Positions 1 to 7,811 of a stretch of 40,381 bases of DNA are shown piece by piece; within the stretch, counting starts at the first letter, position 1; the number at the start of each line of letters is the position of its first letter. Location of the stretch: positions 457,089 to 497,469 of the forward strand of contig NZ_VDMP01000027.1 in NCBI RefSeq assembly GCF_006335005.1. Direction: 5' to 3'. The position numbers were made by a program, and so were the translations under genes. Source of the stretch: Nocardioides albidus (GTDB lineage Bacteria > Actinomycetota > Actinomycetes > Propionibacteriales > Nocardioidaceae). Below the pieces are notes generated by a model, which made no database searches, was not told the DNA's origin, and saw only the letters and a program-made list of their open reading frames with translations.

Positions 1-1
1 C

Positions 2-2233
2 GTGCCGGAGCCCCGGGGCATCGCGATCCAGTCCCGGGTCAACCTCGAACGGCTCTCGGCCGACGGGTCGGCCCGTGCCTCCACCGGCACGATCACCCGC
101 TTCGAGGTCCCGACCGGACCGGGCGTGCGCGTCGACACCGCGGGCTTCAGCGGCCTCGAGGTCGCCGGCGGCTACGACTCGCTGCTCGCGAAGGTCATCA
201 CCCATGTCCCGACCGACGACCTGACGGCGGCCGTCCGGCTCGCCGACGAGGCCCTCGCCGACTTCCGGATCGACGGACCGGCCTCCAACGTCGCCCTGCT
301 GCGGGCGATCCTCGCCCGTCCCGAGCTGGTCGCCGGGACGGCCGGCACGTCCTTCGTCGACACCCACCTGGACGAGCTTCTGCCCGACGAGGAGCCGGCC
401 GCACCGGTCGGCTCGGCCGACGAGGTGCGCTCGCCCTTCACCGGCACGGTCGTGGCGGTCACCGCCGCGGTGGGGGACGGCGTCAGCAAGGGGAGCCCCC
501 TCCTCGTCGTCGAGTCGATGAAGATGGAGCACGTCCTGGTCGCCCCGACCTCCGGGGCGGTCGCCGAGATCCCCGCCGTGGTCGGACAGACCCTCGCCGA
601 GGGCGAGGTCGTCGTGCGGCTGGTCCCCGACGGCACCGACAGCGAGGTGGCCGACGACGTCGTCGCCGTCGATCCCGACCACGTCCGCCCCGACCTGGCC
701 GAGGTCGTCGAGCGGCACCGGCACGGCCTCGACGAGGCGCGCCCCGATGCCGTCGCCCGGCGTCGTCGTACCGGCCACCGCACTGCGCGGGAGAACATCG
801 CGGACCTCGTCGACGAGGGATCGTTCGCCGAGTACGGCGCCCTGACGATCGCCGCTCAGCGGCAGCGGCGGTCGCTCGAGGACCTCATCGTCAACACGCC
901 CGCCGACGGCATGGTGACCGGCGTGGGCTCGATCAACCGCGACCTGGTGGGCGGCTCCCGCAGCCGCGCCGTCGTGATGTCCTACGACTACACGGTCCTG
1001 GCCGGCACCCAGGGCATGATCAACCACAAGAAGACCGACCGCATGCTCGAGCTGGCCGAGCGCCAGGAGCTGCCCGTCGTCCTCTTCGCGGAGGGTGGCG
1101 GCGGACGCCCGGGCGACACCGACACCGCCCACGTGTCCGGCCTCGACGTGCGCACGTTCACCAGCATGGGCCGGCTCAGCGGGCTCGTTCCCACCGTCGG
1201 CGTGGTCGCCGGCCGCTGCTTCGCCGGCAACGCCGCCCTCCTCGGCTGCTGCGACGTCATCATCGCCACCCGCGACGCCAACATCGGCATGGGTGGCCCC
1301 GCGATGATCGAGGGCGGTGGGCTGGGCGTCTTCACGCCCGAGGAGGTCGGGCCGACGTCCGTGCAGGTGCCCAACGGCGTCATCGACGTCCTCGTCGACG
1401 ACGAGGCGGAGGCGGTCTCGGTCGCCCGGCGCTACCTGTCCTACTTCCAGGGCCCGCTCGAGGAGTGGGAGTGCGCCGACCAGCGGCTGCTGCGCTCGGC
1501 GCTGCCGGAGAACCGCGTCCGCGCCTACGACGTACGCCGCGTGGTGGAGCTGGTCGCCGACACCGGGTCGGTGCTCGAGCTGCGCCCGGAGTTCGGGCGC
1601 AGCGTCGTGACGAGCCTGGCCCGGATCGAGGGCCGTCCCATCGGTCTGGTCGCCAACGACCCCACGCACCTCGGCGGCGCGATCGACGCCCCCAGCGCGG
1701 ACAAGCTCGCCCGGTTCCTCCAGCTGTGCGACGCCCACGGGCTCCCCGTCGTCACGCTGTGCGACACCCCCGGCTTCATGGTCGGGCCGGAGTCGGAGCG
1801 CTCGGCGACCGTGCGGCACTTCAGCCGGCTCTTCGTCGTCGGCGCCCACCTGAGCGTCCCCGTCGTCGCCGTCGTCCTGCGCAAGGGCTACGGCCTCGGC
1901 GCGCAGGGCATGGTCGGCGGCAGCTTCCACGGACCGGCCGTCACCCTCGCCTGGCCCACCGGCGAGATCGGCGGGATGGGCCTCGAAGGCGCCGTGCGCC
2001 TGGGCTACCGCCGCGAGCTGGAGGCGATCGAGGACCTCGACGAGCGGGCCAAGGCGTTCGACGCCCTGCTCGCCGACCAGTACGAGCAGGGCAAGGCGGT
2101 CAACGCCGCCGCCGTCTTCGAGCTCGACGACGTGATCGACCCGGCCGAGACCCGGGCCCGGGTGATCGCCGCCCTGCCCGCTCCCGGTGCCGAGCGGACG
2201 CCGCGCCCGCGGCGCTTCGTCGACACCTGGTGA
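2..2233 (+). CDS. Acyl-CoA carboxylase, single-chain BC-BCCP-CT type (5' truncated)
   Basis: This is the C-terminal 743 residues of a biotin-dependent acyl-CoA carboxylase whose start lies before the window. Residues 1-110 match the end of a biotin carboxylase domain (GIAIQSRVN, GGYDSLLAKVI). Residues 140-210 are a biotin carrier domain with the biotinylation motif ESMKMEH, the modified lysine being Lys174. From about residue 220 there is a full carboxyltransferase domain (RENIADLVDEGSFAEYG, YDYTVLAGTQGMINHKKTDR, GGSFHGPAVTLAWPTGEIGGMG). Most actinobacterial acyl-CoA carboxylases split the alpha (BC-BCCP) and beta (CT) chains. Having all three in one polypeptide recalls the single-chain long-chain acyl-CoA carboxylases. 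The substrate cannot be read from sequence. The SDR 44 nt downstream probably shares the transcript. Confidence 0.93.
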   Translation: MPEPRGIAIQSRVNLERLSADGSARASTGTITRFEVPTGPGVRVDTAGFSGLEVAGGYDSLLAKVITHVPTDDLTAAVRLADEALADFRIDGPASNVALLRAILARPELVAGTAGTSFVDTHLDELLPDEEPAAPVGSADEVRSPFTGTVVAVTAAVGDGVSKGSPLLVVESMKMEHVLVAPTSGAVAEIPAVVGQTLAEGEVVVRLVPDGTDSEVADDVVAVDPDHVRPDLAEVVERHRHGLDEARPDAVARRRRTGHRTARENIADLVDEGSFAEYGALTIAAQRQRRSLEDLIVNTPADGMVTGVGSINRDLVGGSRSRAVVMSYDYTVLAGTQGMINHKKTDRMLELAERQELPVVLFAEGGGGRPGDTDTAHVSGLDVRTFTSMGRLSGLVPTVGVVAGRCFAGNAALLGCCDVIIATRDANIGMGGPAMIEGGGLGVFTPEEVGPTSVQVPNGVIDVLVDDEAEAVSVARRYLSYFQGPLEEWECADQRLLRSALPENRVRAYDVRRVVELVADTGSVLELRPEFGRSVVTSLARIEGRPIGLVANDPTHLGGAIDAPSADKLARFLQLCDAHGLPVVTLCDTPGFMVGPESERSATVRHFSRLFVVGAHLSVPVVAVVLRKGYGLGAQGMVGGSFHGPAVTLAWPTGEIGGMGLEGAVRLGYRRELEAIEDLDERAKAFDALLADQYEQGKAVNAAAVFELDDVIDPAETRARVIAALPAPGAERTPRPRRFVDTW

Positions 2234-2277
2234 TCACCGTTTCCGACAACAACAACCACCACAGTCAGAGGAGAACC

Positions 2278-3033
2278 ATGAGCACGCAGCGCGTCGCGAT
2301 CGTCACCGGAGCAGCGCGGGGGATCGGGGCCGGCGTGGCCCGCCGCCTCGCCGCCGACGGGATGACCGTCGCGGTCCTCGACCTCGACGAGGCCGCCTGC
2401 CAGACGGTCGCTGACGAGATCGTCGCCGCCGGTGGCAGCGCCATGGCGGTCGGCGCCGACGTCGCCGACGAGGACGCCGTCAAGGCGGCCGTCGAGCGGA
2501 TCACGGCCGAGGCCGGTCCGGTGACCGTGCTGGTCAACAACGCCGGCATCATCCGCGACAACCTGCTGTTCAAGATGAGCGTCGCCGACTGGGACTCGGT
2601 GATGAACGTGCACCTGCGCGGCTCGTTCCTCATGACCCGCGCCGTCCAGAGCGCCATGGTCGACGCCGGCTTCGGTCGGATCGTCAACCTGTCCAGCGTC
2701 TCGGCGCTCGGCAACCGCGGCCAGGTCAACTACTCGGCCGCGAAGGCGGGTCTCCAGGGCTTCACGAAGACCCTGGCCATCGAGCTCGGCCGCTTCGGCG
2801 TGACCGCCAACGCGATCGGTCCCGGCTTCATCGAGACCGAGATGACCGCCGAGACCGCGGCCCGGGTCGGGGTGCCCTTCGAGGACTTCAAGAAGATGGC
2901 GGCCGAGCAGATCCCGGTCGGCCGGACCGGCACGCCCGACGACATCGCGCACACCGTCTCGTTCCTCGTGAGCGAGGGCGCCGGGTTCGTCTCGGGCCAG
3001 GTCATCTACGTCGCCGGCGGTCCCCGCGACTGA
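2278..3033 (+). CDS. SDR-family 3-oxoacyl-ACP/CoA reductase (FabG-like)
   Basis: A 251-residue classical short-chain dehydrogenase, probably an NADP(H)-dependent 3-oxoacyl (ACP or CoA) reductase. The cofactor motif TGAARGIG is at residues 11-18, followed by NNAGI, a catalytic Ser in NLSSVSA and the YSAAK Tyr/Lys pair. The C-terminal GQVIYVAGG is typical of FabG. ATG 2278 is preceded by a strong AGAGGAGA ribosome site. It follows the carboxylase on the same strand by 44 nt, suggesting a shared acyl-CoA pathway. A perfect 14-bp hairpin begins 8 nt after its stop. FabG versus another alcohol dehydrogenase of the family cannot be decided here. Confidence 0.92.
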   Translation: MSTQRVAIVTGAARGIGAGVARRLAADGMTVAVLDLDEAACQTVADEIVAAGGSAMAVGADVADEDAVKAAVERITAEAGPVTVLVNNAGIIRDNLLFKMSVADWDSVMNVHLRGSFLMTRAVQSAMVDAGFGRIVNLSSVSALGNRGQVNYSAAKAGLQGFTKTLAIELGRFGVTANAIGPGFIETEMTAETAARVGVPFEDFKKMAAEQIPVGRTGTPDDIAHTVSFLVSEGAGFVSGQVIYVAGGPRD

Positions 3034-3041
3034 GCAGCGGG

Positions 3042-3073
3042 ACCGGCCGGGCCCGGTGACGGGCCCGGCCGGT
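3042..3073 (+). terminator. GC-rich hairpin after the SDR gene
   Basis: Perfect 14-bp arms (3042-3055 ACCGGCCGGGCCCG and 3060-3073) enclose the four-base loop GTGA. It starts 8 nt after the SDR stop and is followed by a C/T-rich run rather than a clean T-tract. The GTG in the loop is the first possible start of the next gene, so the hairpin either ends the SDR transcript or masks that start. Confidence 0.65.
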
Positions 3074-4543
3074 GCCCCTTCTCTCGGGACGGCCGGAGCC
3101 TCGGCCGCCACACCTGCCGCCGCACCTGCCGATCCACCTGCCGTCGTGCCGGCCGAGGTGAGGACGGGCGTCGTGTTCGCCCTGCTCGCCGTCGGCGCGA
3201 CGTCGTTCGGTCTCGTGCAGGCCATGACCATCCCGGTGCTGAGCGCGCTCCAGCACCACTACCGCACCGATCTCGGCACGGCGTCGTGGGTGCTGACCAC
3301 CTATCTCGTCTCGGCATCGGTGGCGACACCGATCATCGGTCGACTCGGCGACAGCTTCGGACGCAAGCGCTGCCTGGTCGCCACCCTCCTGCTGCTCAGC
3401 GCCGGATCCGCCCTCGCGGCCCTCGCCCCCAACATCCAGCTGCTGCTCGCGGCTCGCGTCGTCCAGGGCTTCGCGGGGGGCCTGATGCCGCTGTCCTTCG
3501 GGATCGTCCGGGACACCTTCCCCGCCGAGCGCGTCGCCCGGGCGGTCAGCGTCCTCAGCTCGCTCATCGCCGTCGGCATGGCGGCGGGCACCGTTCTCGG
3601 GGGTCCGGTCATCGACCTGCTGGGCGTGCCGTGGCTGTTCTGGCTGCCCGGCCTGGTCACGGCGGTCGCCGCGGCGCTCGTCGTGCGCTGGCTGCCGCGC
3701 TCCGAGGCCACCGGCGCCGCGCGCCCGGGTGTCGTGCCGCCCCTGCTGATGGCCCTCGCCCTCGTCGCCCTGCTGCTGGGCGTCACCCAGGCCCCGCGGC
3801 ACGGCTGGACGTCGCCCGCGATCCTCGGCCTGCTCGCGGCCAGCGTCGTCCTCACCGCCGGGTGGGTGCGCGCGGAGCTGCGGGCCCGCTCGCCGTTCAT
3901 CGACATGGCGATGATGCGCCGGCGCCCGATCTGGGCCGCCAACCTCGTCGCGCTCGTCCTCGGCGGGGGCATGTTCGCGTCGTACGCCTTCTCCCCGCAG
4001 TTCATGCAGACCGATCCGGCCGGCGGCTTCGGGCTGGGCGCCACGGTGACCGAGTCGGGGCTGATGGTCCTGCCGACGGCAGTCGTGTTCGGCTTCTCGG
4101 GTTGGCTCGCCTCGCTCCTGGAGGTCCGGATCGGGGCCCGGGCGACGTTGATCCTCGGCTCCTGCCTCTCCGCGGCCGGCACGTTCTGGTTCGTCCTCGC
4201 CCACGACCGGGTGTGGGAGGTCGTCGTGTCGTTCGCGGTGGCGGGCCTCGGGATCGGCGTGGCCTTCGCGGCACTCGCCGTGGTCGTGGTGGCATCGGTC
4301 CCTCCGGAGCAGACCGGTGCCGCGAGCGGGATGAACACCAACATCCGCAACGTCGGAGGGGCCTTCGGCACGGCCCTGACGGCCAGTGTGCTGACCGCGA
4401 CCGCGCTGACCGACGGGCGTTCGACCGAGGCCGGCTACCTGATCAGCTTCTTCGTGCTCGGCGTGCTCTTCCTCCTCGCGATCCCCGCGACCCTCGCGAT
4501 CCCGCGGGTGGGTGGCGCGCACCGGGCAGGCGGCGTCTCTTGA
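3056..4543 (+). CDS. MFS drug/metabolite exporter, DHA2 (14-TM) type
   Basis: A 495-residue membrane transporter of the major facilitator superfamily. The loop motif GRLGDSFGRKRC after the second helix and the antiporter-type helix VVQGFAGGLMPLSFGIVRD match drug:H+ antiporters. Length and helix count fit the 14-TM DHA2 group (EmrB/QacA-like). The start is uncertain. GTG 3056 lies in the loop of a 14-bp hairpin, and the first 30 residues are Pro/Ala-rich. In-frame GTGs at 3146 and 3158 begin just before the first membrane helix and are real alternatives. The substrate is unknown. Its stop codon overlaps the operator and promoter of the next operon. Confidence 0.88.
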   Translation: MTGPAGAPSLGTAGASAATPAAAPADPPAVVPAEVRTGVVFALLAVGATSFGLVQAMTIPVLSALQHHYRTDLGTASWVLTTYLVSASVATPIIGRLGDSFGRKRCLVATLLLLSAGSALAALAPNIQLLLAARVVQGFAGGLMPLSFGIVRDTFPAERVARAVSVLSSLIAVGMAAGTVLGGPVIDLLGVPWLFWLPGLVTAVAAALVVRWLPRSEATGAARPGVVPPLLMALALVALLLGVTQAPRHGWTSPAILGLLAASVVLTAGWVRAELRARSPFIDMAMMRRRPIWAANLVALVLGGGMFASYAFSPQFMQTDPAGGFGLGATVTESGLMVLPTAVVFGFSGWLASLLEVRIGARATLILGSCLSAAGTFWFVLAHDRVWEVVVSFAVAGLGIGVAFAALAVVVVASVPPEQTGAASGMNTNIRNVGGAFGTALTASVLTATALTDGRSTEAGYLISFFVLGVLFLLAIPATLAIPRVGGAHRAGGVS

Positions 4544-4568
4544 ACTTGAGGTCGGATTCAAGTAGCGT
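4539..4568 (+). promoter_or_regulatory. Promoter with overlapping dyad for the HAD / acyl-CoA dehydrogenase operon
   Basis: A -35 TTGAAC (4540-4545) and a -10 TAGCGT (4563-4568) are separated by 17 bp. Two nested inverted repeats lie across the spacer: CTTGAA (4539-4544) with TTCAAG (4557-4562), and ACTTGA (4544-4549) with TCAAGT (4558-4563). A dyad between -35 and -10 is where a TetR-, MarR- or MerR-type regulator would act. No such regulator is adjacent. Confidence 0.62.
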
Positions 4569-4598
4569 CGCGCCATCGAGCCACGTCCGAGGAGCCCT

Positions 4599-5237
4599 AT
4601 GAGTACGCCGTCCACCGCGCGCACCGCCGTCATGTTCGACTTCGGCGGTGTCCTCACCGCCAGCGTCCTCGACGCCTTCGCGGACTTCGGCCGCCAGATC
4701 GGCGACGCCCGGCTGCCCCTGCGCGTCCTGTCCCAGGATCCCGTCGGCAAGACGCTGCTCACCGACCACGAGGAGGGCCGCATCGATGCGGCGACCTTCG
4801 AAGCCGGCCTGGCCGAGCGCTTCGCCGCCCATGGCGCGCCCGTCCCGGCCGAGGGCCTGCTGCGCCGGATGCAGGCCGGCCTCACCCCTGACCGCGACAC
4901 GATCGACCTCGTCGCGCGACTGCGCGAGGCGGGCCACCGGGTCGGTCTGCTGTCCAACTCCCTCGGCGACGACTGCTACGCCGGCTTCGACCTGCCCGCG
5001 ATGTTCGACGCCGTGACGATCTCCGCGGAGATCGGCGTCCGCAAGCCGTCGCGCCGTGCCTACCTCATCGCCTGCGAGCGCCTCGGCGTCGCACCCGAGG
5101 AGACCGTCATGGTCGACGACCTCGAGCAGAACATCGTCGCCGCCGCCCGGGTGGGCATCGCCGGCGTCGTCCACCGTGACGCGGCGACGTCGGCTGCCGA
5201 GCTCGACGCGCTCCTCGCCACCTGTCCCACCGCCTGA
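4599..5237 (+). CDS. HAD-superfamily hydrolase (ACAD10 N-domain / YihX-like)
   Basis: A 212-residue haloacid-dehalogenase-fold protein, probably a cytosolic phosphatase. Motif I is MFDFGGVLT near residue 12. The usual second Asp of DxD is Gly, as in YihX-like proteins and many epoxide-hydrolase N-domain relatives. Motif II is LLSNS, the motif III lysine is in GVRKPSRRAY, and motif IV is VMVDDLEQN. ATG 4599 has a CGAGGAG site upstream and follows a well-formed promoter. It leads an operon with an ACAD10/11-type dehydrogenase 36 nt downstream. In eukaryotic ACAD10 an equivalent HAD domain is fused to a kinase and such a dehydrogenase, which suggests a linked role. Confidence 0.88.
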   Translation: MSTPSTARTAVMFDFGGVLTASVLDAFADFGRQIGDARLPLRVLSQDPVGKTLLTDHEEGRIDAATFEAGLAERFAAHGAPVPAEGLLRRMQAGLTPDRDTIDLVARLREAGHRVGLLSNSLGDDCYAGFDLPAMFDAVTISAEIGVRKPSRRAYLIACERLGVAPEETVMVDDLEQNIVAAARVGIAGVVHRDAATSAAELDALLATCPTA

Positions 5238-5273
5238 CCCCCCGCACCCCTGCAGAACGAGAAGGAGTCACCC

Positions 5274-6497
5274 ATGCTGGAGCTGTCCGAGCGAGGCCGT
5301 GAATACCGCGACAAGCTGATCGCGTTCATGGACGAGCGCATCTACCCGTCCGAGGCGATCTACCACCAGCAGATGAGGGAGTCGGGCGACCCGCACTTCC
5401 ACCCGCCGATCCTCGAGGAGCTCAAGGCCGAGGCCAAGGAGCGGGGCCTGTGGAACCTCTTCCACCCGCACCCCGAGTGGGGCCCGGGCCTGACCAACCT
5501 CGAGTACGCCCATCTCGCCGAGATCATGGGCCGCAGCGCCGAGCTGGCGCCCGAGGCGATGAACTGCAACGCGCCCGACACCGGCAACATGGAGGTGCTC
5601 ACCCTCTTCGGGACCGACGAGCACAAGGAGAAGTGGCTCAAGCCGCTCCTCAACGGCGAGATCGCCTCGGCGTTCGCCATGACCGAGCCGGAGGTCGCCA
5701 GCTCCGACGCGACCAACATCCAGCTGCGCATGGAGCGCGACGGCGACGAGTACGTCCTCAACGGCCGCAAGTGGTGGACCTCCAACGCCCTGCACAAGAA
5801 CTGCAAGGTGCTCATCGTCATGGGCAAGACCGACTTCGACGCGCCCAAGCACCGTCAGCAGTCCATGATGGTCGTCCCGATCGACACCCCCGGCATCACG
5901 GTGCTGCGCAACCTCCCCGTCTTCGGGTACGCCGACCGCGAGGGTCACGCCGAGGTGCTCTTCGAGAACGTGCGGGTCCCCGTGACCGCGCTGCTCGCCG
6001 GCGAGGGCGACGGCTTCATGATCAGCCAGGCCCGGCTCGGCCCGGGACGCATCCACCACTGCATGCGCTCGATCGGCATGGCCGAGCGTGCCCTCGACCT
6101 GATGATCGACCGTGCCCAGTCGCGGGTCACGTTCGGCGCCCCCGTCGCCGAGCGGGCCAACATCCAGGACTGGATCGCCGAGTCGCGCATCGACATCGAG
6201 ATGGCCCGCCTGCTCACCCTCAAGGCCGCATGGCTGATGGACACCGTCGGCAACCAGAAGGCGCGCGTCGAGATCGCCGCGATCAAGATCGCCGCGCCGA
6301 ACGTCGCGCTCAAGGTGATCGACCGGGCCATCCAGGTGCACGGCGGCGGCGGCGTCTCCGACGACTTCCCGCTGGCCTCCATGTACGCCCACATGCGCAC
6401 CCTGCGCCTCGCCGATGGTCCCGACGAGGTGCACAAGCGCACCATCGCCATGACCGAGCTGCGTCGTCGCGACCCCGAGTGGAAGAAGGCCCGATGA
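5274..6497 (+). CDS. Acyl-CoA dehydrogenase, ACAD10/ACAD11/LvaC subfamily
   Basis: A 407-residue flavoprotein of the acyl-CoA dehydrogenase family. It shares long stretches with the dehydrogenase domains of eukaryotic ACAD10/11: [37 protein letters not shown]-type text, [13 protein letters not shown] and ADGPDEVHK. That subfamily, including bacterial LvaC, acts in 4-hydroxyacyl-CoA breakdown through 4-phosphoacyl-CoA rather than plain beta-oxidation. The reaction here is inferred from that relationship. GAGAAGGAG precedes ATG 5274. No aminoglycoside-phosphotransferase-like kinase, the usual partner, is in the window. The stop overlaps the next start (ATGA), so the two are translationally coupled. 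Confidence 0.93.
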   Translation: MLELSERGREYRDKLIAFMDERIYPSEAIYHQQMRESGDPHFHPPILEELKAEAKERGLWNLFHPHPEWGPGLTNLEYAHLAEIMGRSAELAPEAMNCNAPDTGNMEVLTLFGTDEHKEKWLKPLLNGEIASAFAMTEPEVASSDATNIQLRMERDGDEYVLNGRKWWTSNALHKNCKVLIVMGKTDFDAPKHRQQSMMVVPIDTPGITVLRNLPVFGYADREGHAEVLFENVRVPVTALLAGEGDGFMISQARLGPGRIHHCMRSIGMAERALDLMIDRAQSRVTFGAPVAERANIQDWIAESRIDIEMARLLTLKAAWLMDTVGNQKARVEIAAIKIAAPNVALKVIDRAIQVHGGGGVSDDFPLASMYAHMRTLRLADGPDEVHKRTIAMTELRRRDPEWKKAR

Positions 6498-6802
6498 CGA
6501 TCAACGTGGTCGCCGCGCTCACGGTGCGCGCCGGCCGGTCGGCCGAGTTCGAGGCGGCCGTCGCGCGAGCTCGGGCCCAGGTGATCCAGAACCCGGACTG
6601 CCACCGCTACGACCTCCAGCGCGTCCGTCGCAGCGAGGTCGACTACGTGATGCTCGAGTGCTGGGAGTCGCCTGCCGCGCTGCGCGAGCACGGCTCCTCC
6701 GAGGCGTTCGCCGCGTTCGGCGCCGAGCTCGCCGACGTCGTGGCCGGCCCGCCGGTCGTGACGGTCTACGAGCCCGTCGGCGACCAGGTGGCCCTGGCCT
6801 GA
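6494..6802 (+). CDS. Antibiotic-biosynthesis-monooxygenase (ABM) fold protein
   Basis: A 102-residue protein with the ABM/YgiN dimeric alpha-beta barrel pattern: [33 protein letters not shown], and [22 protein letters not shown]. Members are small cofactor-free oxygenases or ligand-binding proteins; the activity here is unknown. ATG 6494 overlaps the dehydrogenase stop by four bases, so it is the third gene of the HAD-ACAD operon. It may act on a product of that pathway. A long hairpin follows the stop by 11 nt. Confidence 0.85.
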   Translation: MTINVVAALTVRAGRSAEFEAAVARARAQVIQNPDCHRYDLQRVRRSEVDYVMLECWESPAALREHGSSEAFAAFGAELADVVAGPPVVTVYEPVGDQVALA

Positions 6803-6813
6803 TCCGTCCCCGC

Positions 6814-6853
6814 GGCCCGGGGGCCGTCCGCCCTAGCGGACGGCCCCCGGGCC
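6814..6853. terminator. Bidirectional terminator hairpin with the LysR stop codon in its loop
   Basis: Perfect 18-bp arms (6814-6831 and 6836-6853) enclose the loop CCTA (6832-6835). The convergent LysR gene ends with the TAG read from 6835 to 6833, inside the loop, so its last six codons form one arm. The hairpin sits between the ABM gene (+) and the LysR gene (-) and could end both transcripts. Confidence 0.8.
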
Positions 6854-7741
6854 CGCGTCGTACGGCGCCCGTGCGACGACGTGGTCGCGCAGGCGCGCGG
6901 CCACGGGTGCCAGTGGCCGGTCGCTGCGCCAGGTCAGCCCGATGACGCGTCGCGCACCCGGATGGCTGATCCGCAGCCCGATCGTCCCCGACAGGCCCAC
7001 CATCGCCTCGGGGATGATCGCGACGCCGAGGCCGGCGGCGACCAGGCCCTCGATGGTGGCCAGGTCGGCGCTCTCGAAGGAGACCGGCGGCGCGACGCCG
7101 GCGTCGGCGAGCAGGCCGTTGACGAGGGTCCGGTGGCCGAACCCGGCCGGTGTCGTCACCAGCTCCTCGTCGGCGAGCTCGGCCAGGTCGACGCGCTTGC
7201 GGGCGTGCAGCCGGTGGGAGGGCGCGACCGCGACGACCAGACGCTCCTCCTGGAGCTGGACCCAGGCGAACTCACCGTCGGGGCGGGTCGAGGTGATCGC
7301 GAGCTCCACCGCGCCGGTGGCCAGGTCCCTGATGATGTCGTGGCCCGGCTCCTGGGCCAGCTCGACCCGGACCAGGGGAGCCTCCTCGTGGAAGGCGCGC
7401 AGGATCCGCGGGACCAGCGAGGTCGCCATCGAGTCGAGGAAGGCGAGCCGGACCAAGCCGCGCTCCGGGTCGTGGCGTGTCTCGAGCTCGTGGCGCAGCT
7501 GCTGATAGCGGCCCAGCAGGTCCCGGGCCGCGGCGACCACCAGGTCCCCGTCCGGTGAGGCGACCAGGCCGTGCGGGACGCGCTCGAAGAGCCGGACCCC
7601 GAGCTCGGACTCCACCCGCGCCAGGGTGCGCGAGAGGGTCGGCTGGCTGACGCCGAGGACCGCGGCCGTGTCGGTGACGTGCTCGTGGTCGGCCAACGCC
7701 ACGATCCACTCGAGGTCCCGCACCAGCACGCCCCACATCAT
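6833..7741 (-). CDS. LysR-family transcriptional regulator
   Basis: A 302-residue LysR regulator. The N-terminal winged helix-turn-helix (VTDTAAVLGVSQPTLSRTLARVESELGVRLFERV) is at about residues 22-56, followed by a periplasmic-binding-protein-like effector domain (SLVPRILRAFHEEAP, ELAITST, GLVAAGLGVAIIPE). Two adjacent ATGs exist; the first (7741) lies exactly 6 nt behind a TACGCT box, indicating a leaderless message. It is divergent from an MFS transporter, the usual LysR arrangement, and a perfect dyad overlaps its own -10 and start, consistent with autorepression. The effector is unknown. GTG at 7729 or 7723 is a less likely start. Confidence 0.93.
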   Translation of the reverse strand: MMWGVLVRDLEWIVALADHEHVTDTAAVLGVSQPTLSRTLARVESELGVRLFERVPHGLVASPDGDLVVAAARDLLGRYQQLRHELETRHDPERGLVRLAFLDSMATSLVPRILRAFHEEAPLVRVELAQEPGHDIIRDLATGAVELAITSTRPDGEFAWVQLQEERLVVAVAPSHRLHARKRVDLAELADEELVTTPAGFGHRTLVNGLLADAGVAPPVSFESADLATIEGLVAAGLGVAIIPEAMVGLSGTIGLRISHPGARRVIGLTWRSDRPLAPVAARLRDHVVARAPYDAGPGAVR

Positions 7742-7758
7742 ACGTCAAGCGTATGATG
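7736..7758. promoter_or_regulatory. LysR recognition site (perfect dyad with T-N11-A)
   Basis: Arms CATCATACG (7736-7744) and CGTATGATG (7750-7758) are perfectly complementary around a 5-bp spacer and contain the LysR-type T-N11-A (T7741, A7753). The dyad overlaps the regulator's -10 (7753-7748 on the minus strand) and its start codon. Its centre, 7747, is 65 bp upstream of the inferred transporter transcription start at 7812, the classical position for a LysR recognition site. Confidence 0.82.
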
Positions 7759-7775
7759 ATGGCACGCGTCCGACA

Positions 7776-7805
7776 TTGGACGTATTGATCATCCAGGCGC
7801 AGTCT
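7776..7805 (+). promoter_or_regulatory. Promoter of the MFS transporter gene
   Basis: TTGGAC (7776-7781) and CAGTCT (7800-7805) are spaced 18 bp apart. The GTG at 7812 is 6 nt past the -10, so transcription probably begins at the start codon itself. This supports choosing GTG 7812 over the longer open frame that begins at 7626. Confidence 0.55.
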
Positions 7806-7811
7806 GGGCGG

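Noticed and set aside
3002..4957. A 651-codon minus-strand open frame
   Set aside because: Antisense to the exporter and HAD genes, Arg/Asp/Glu-rich text without motifs, no ribosome site.
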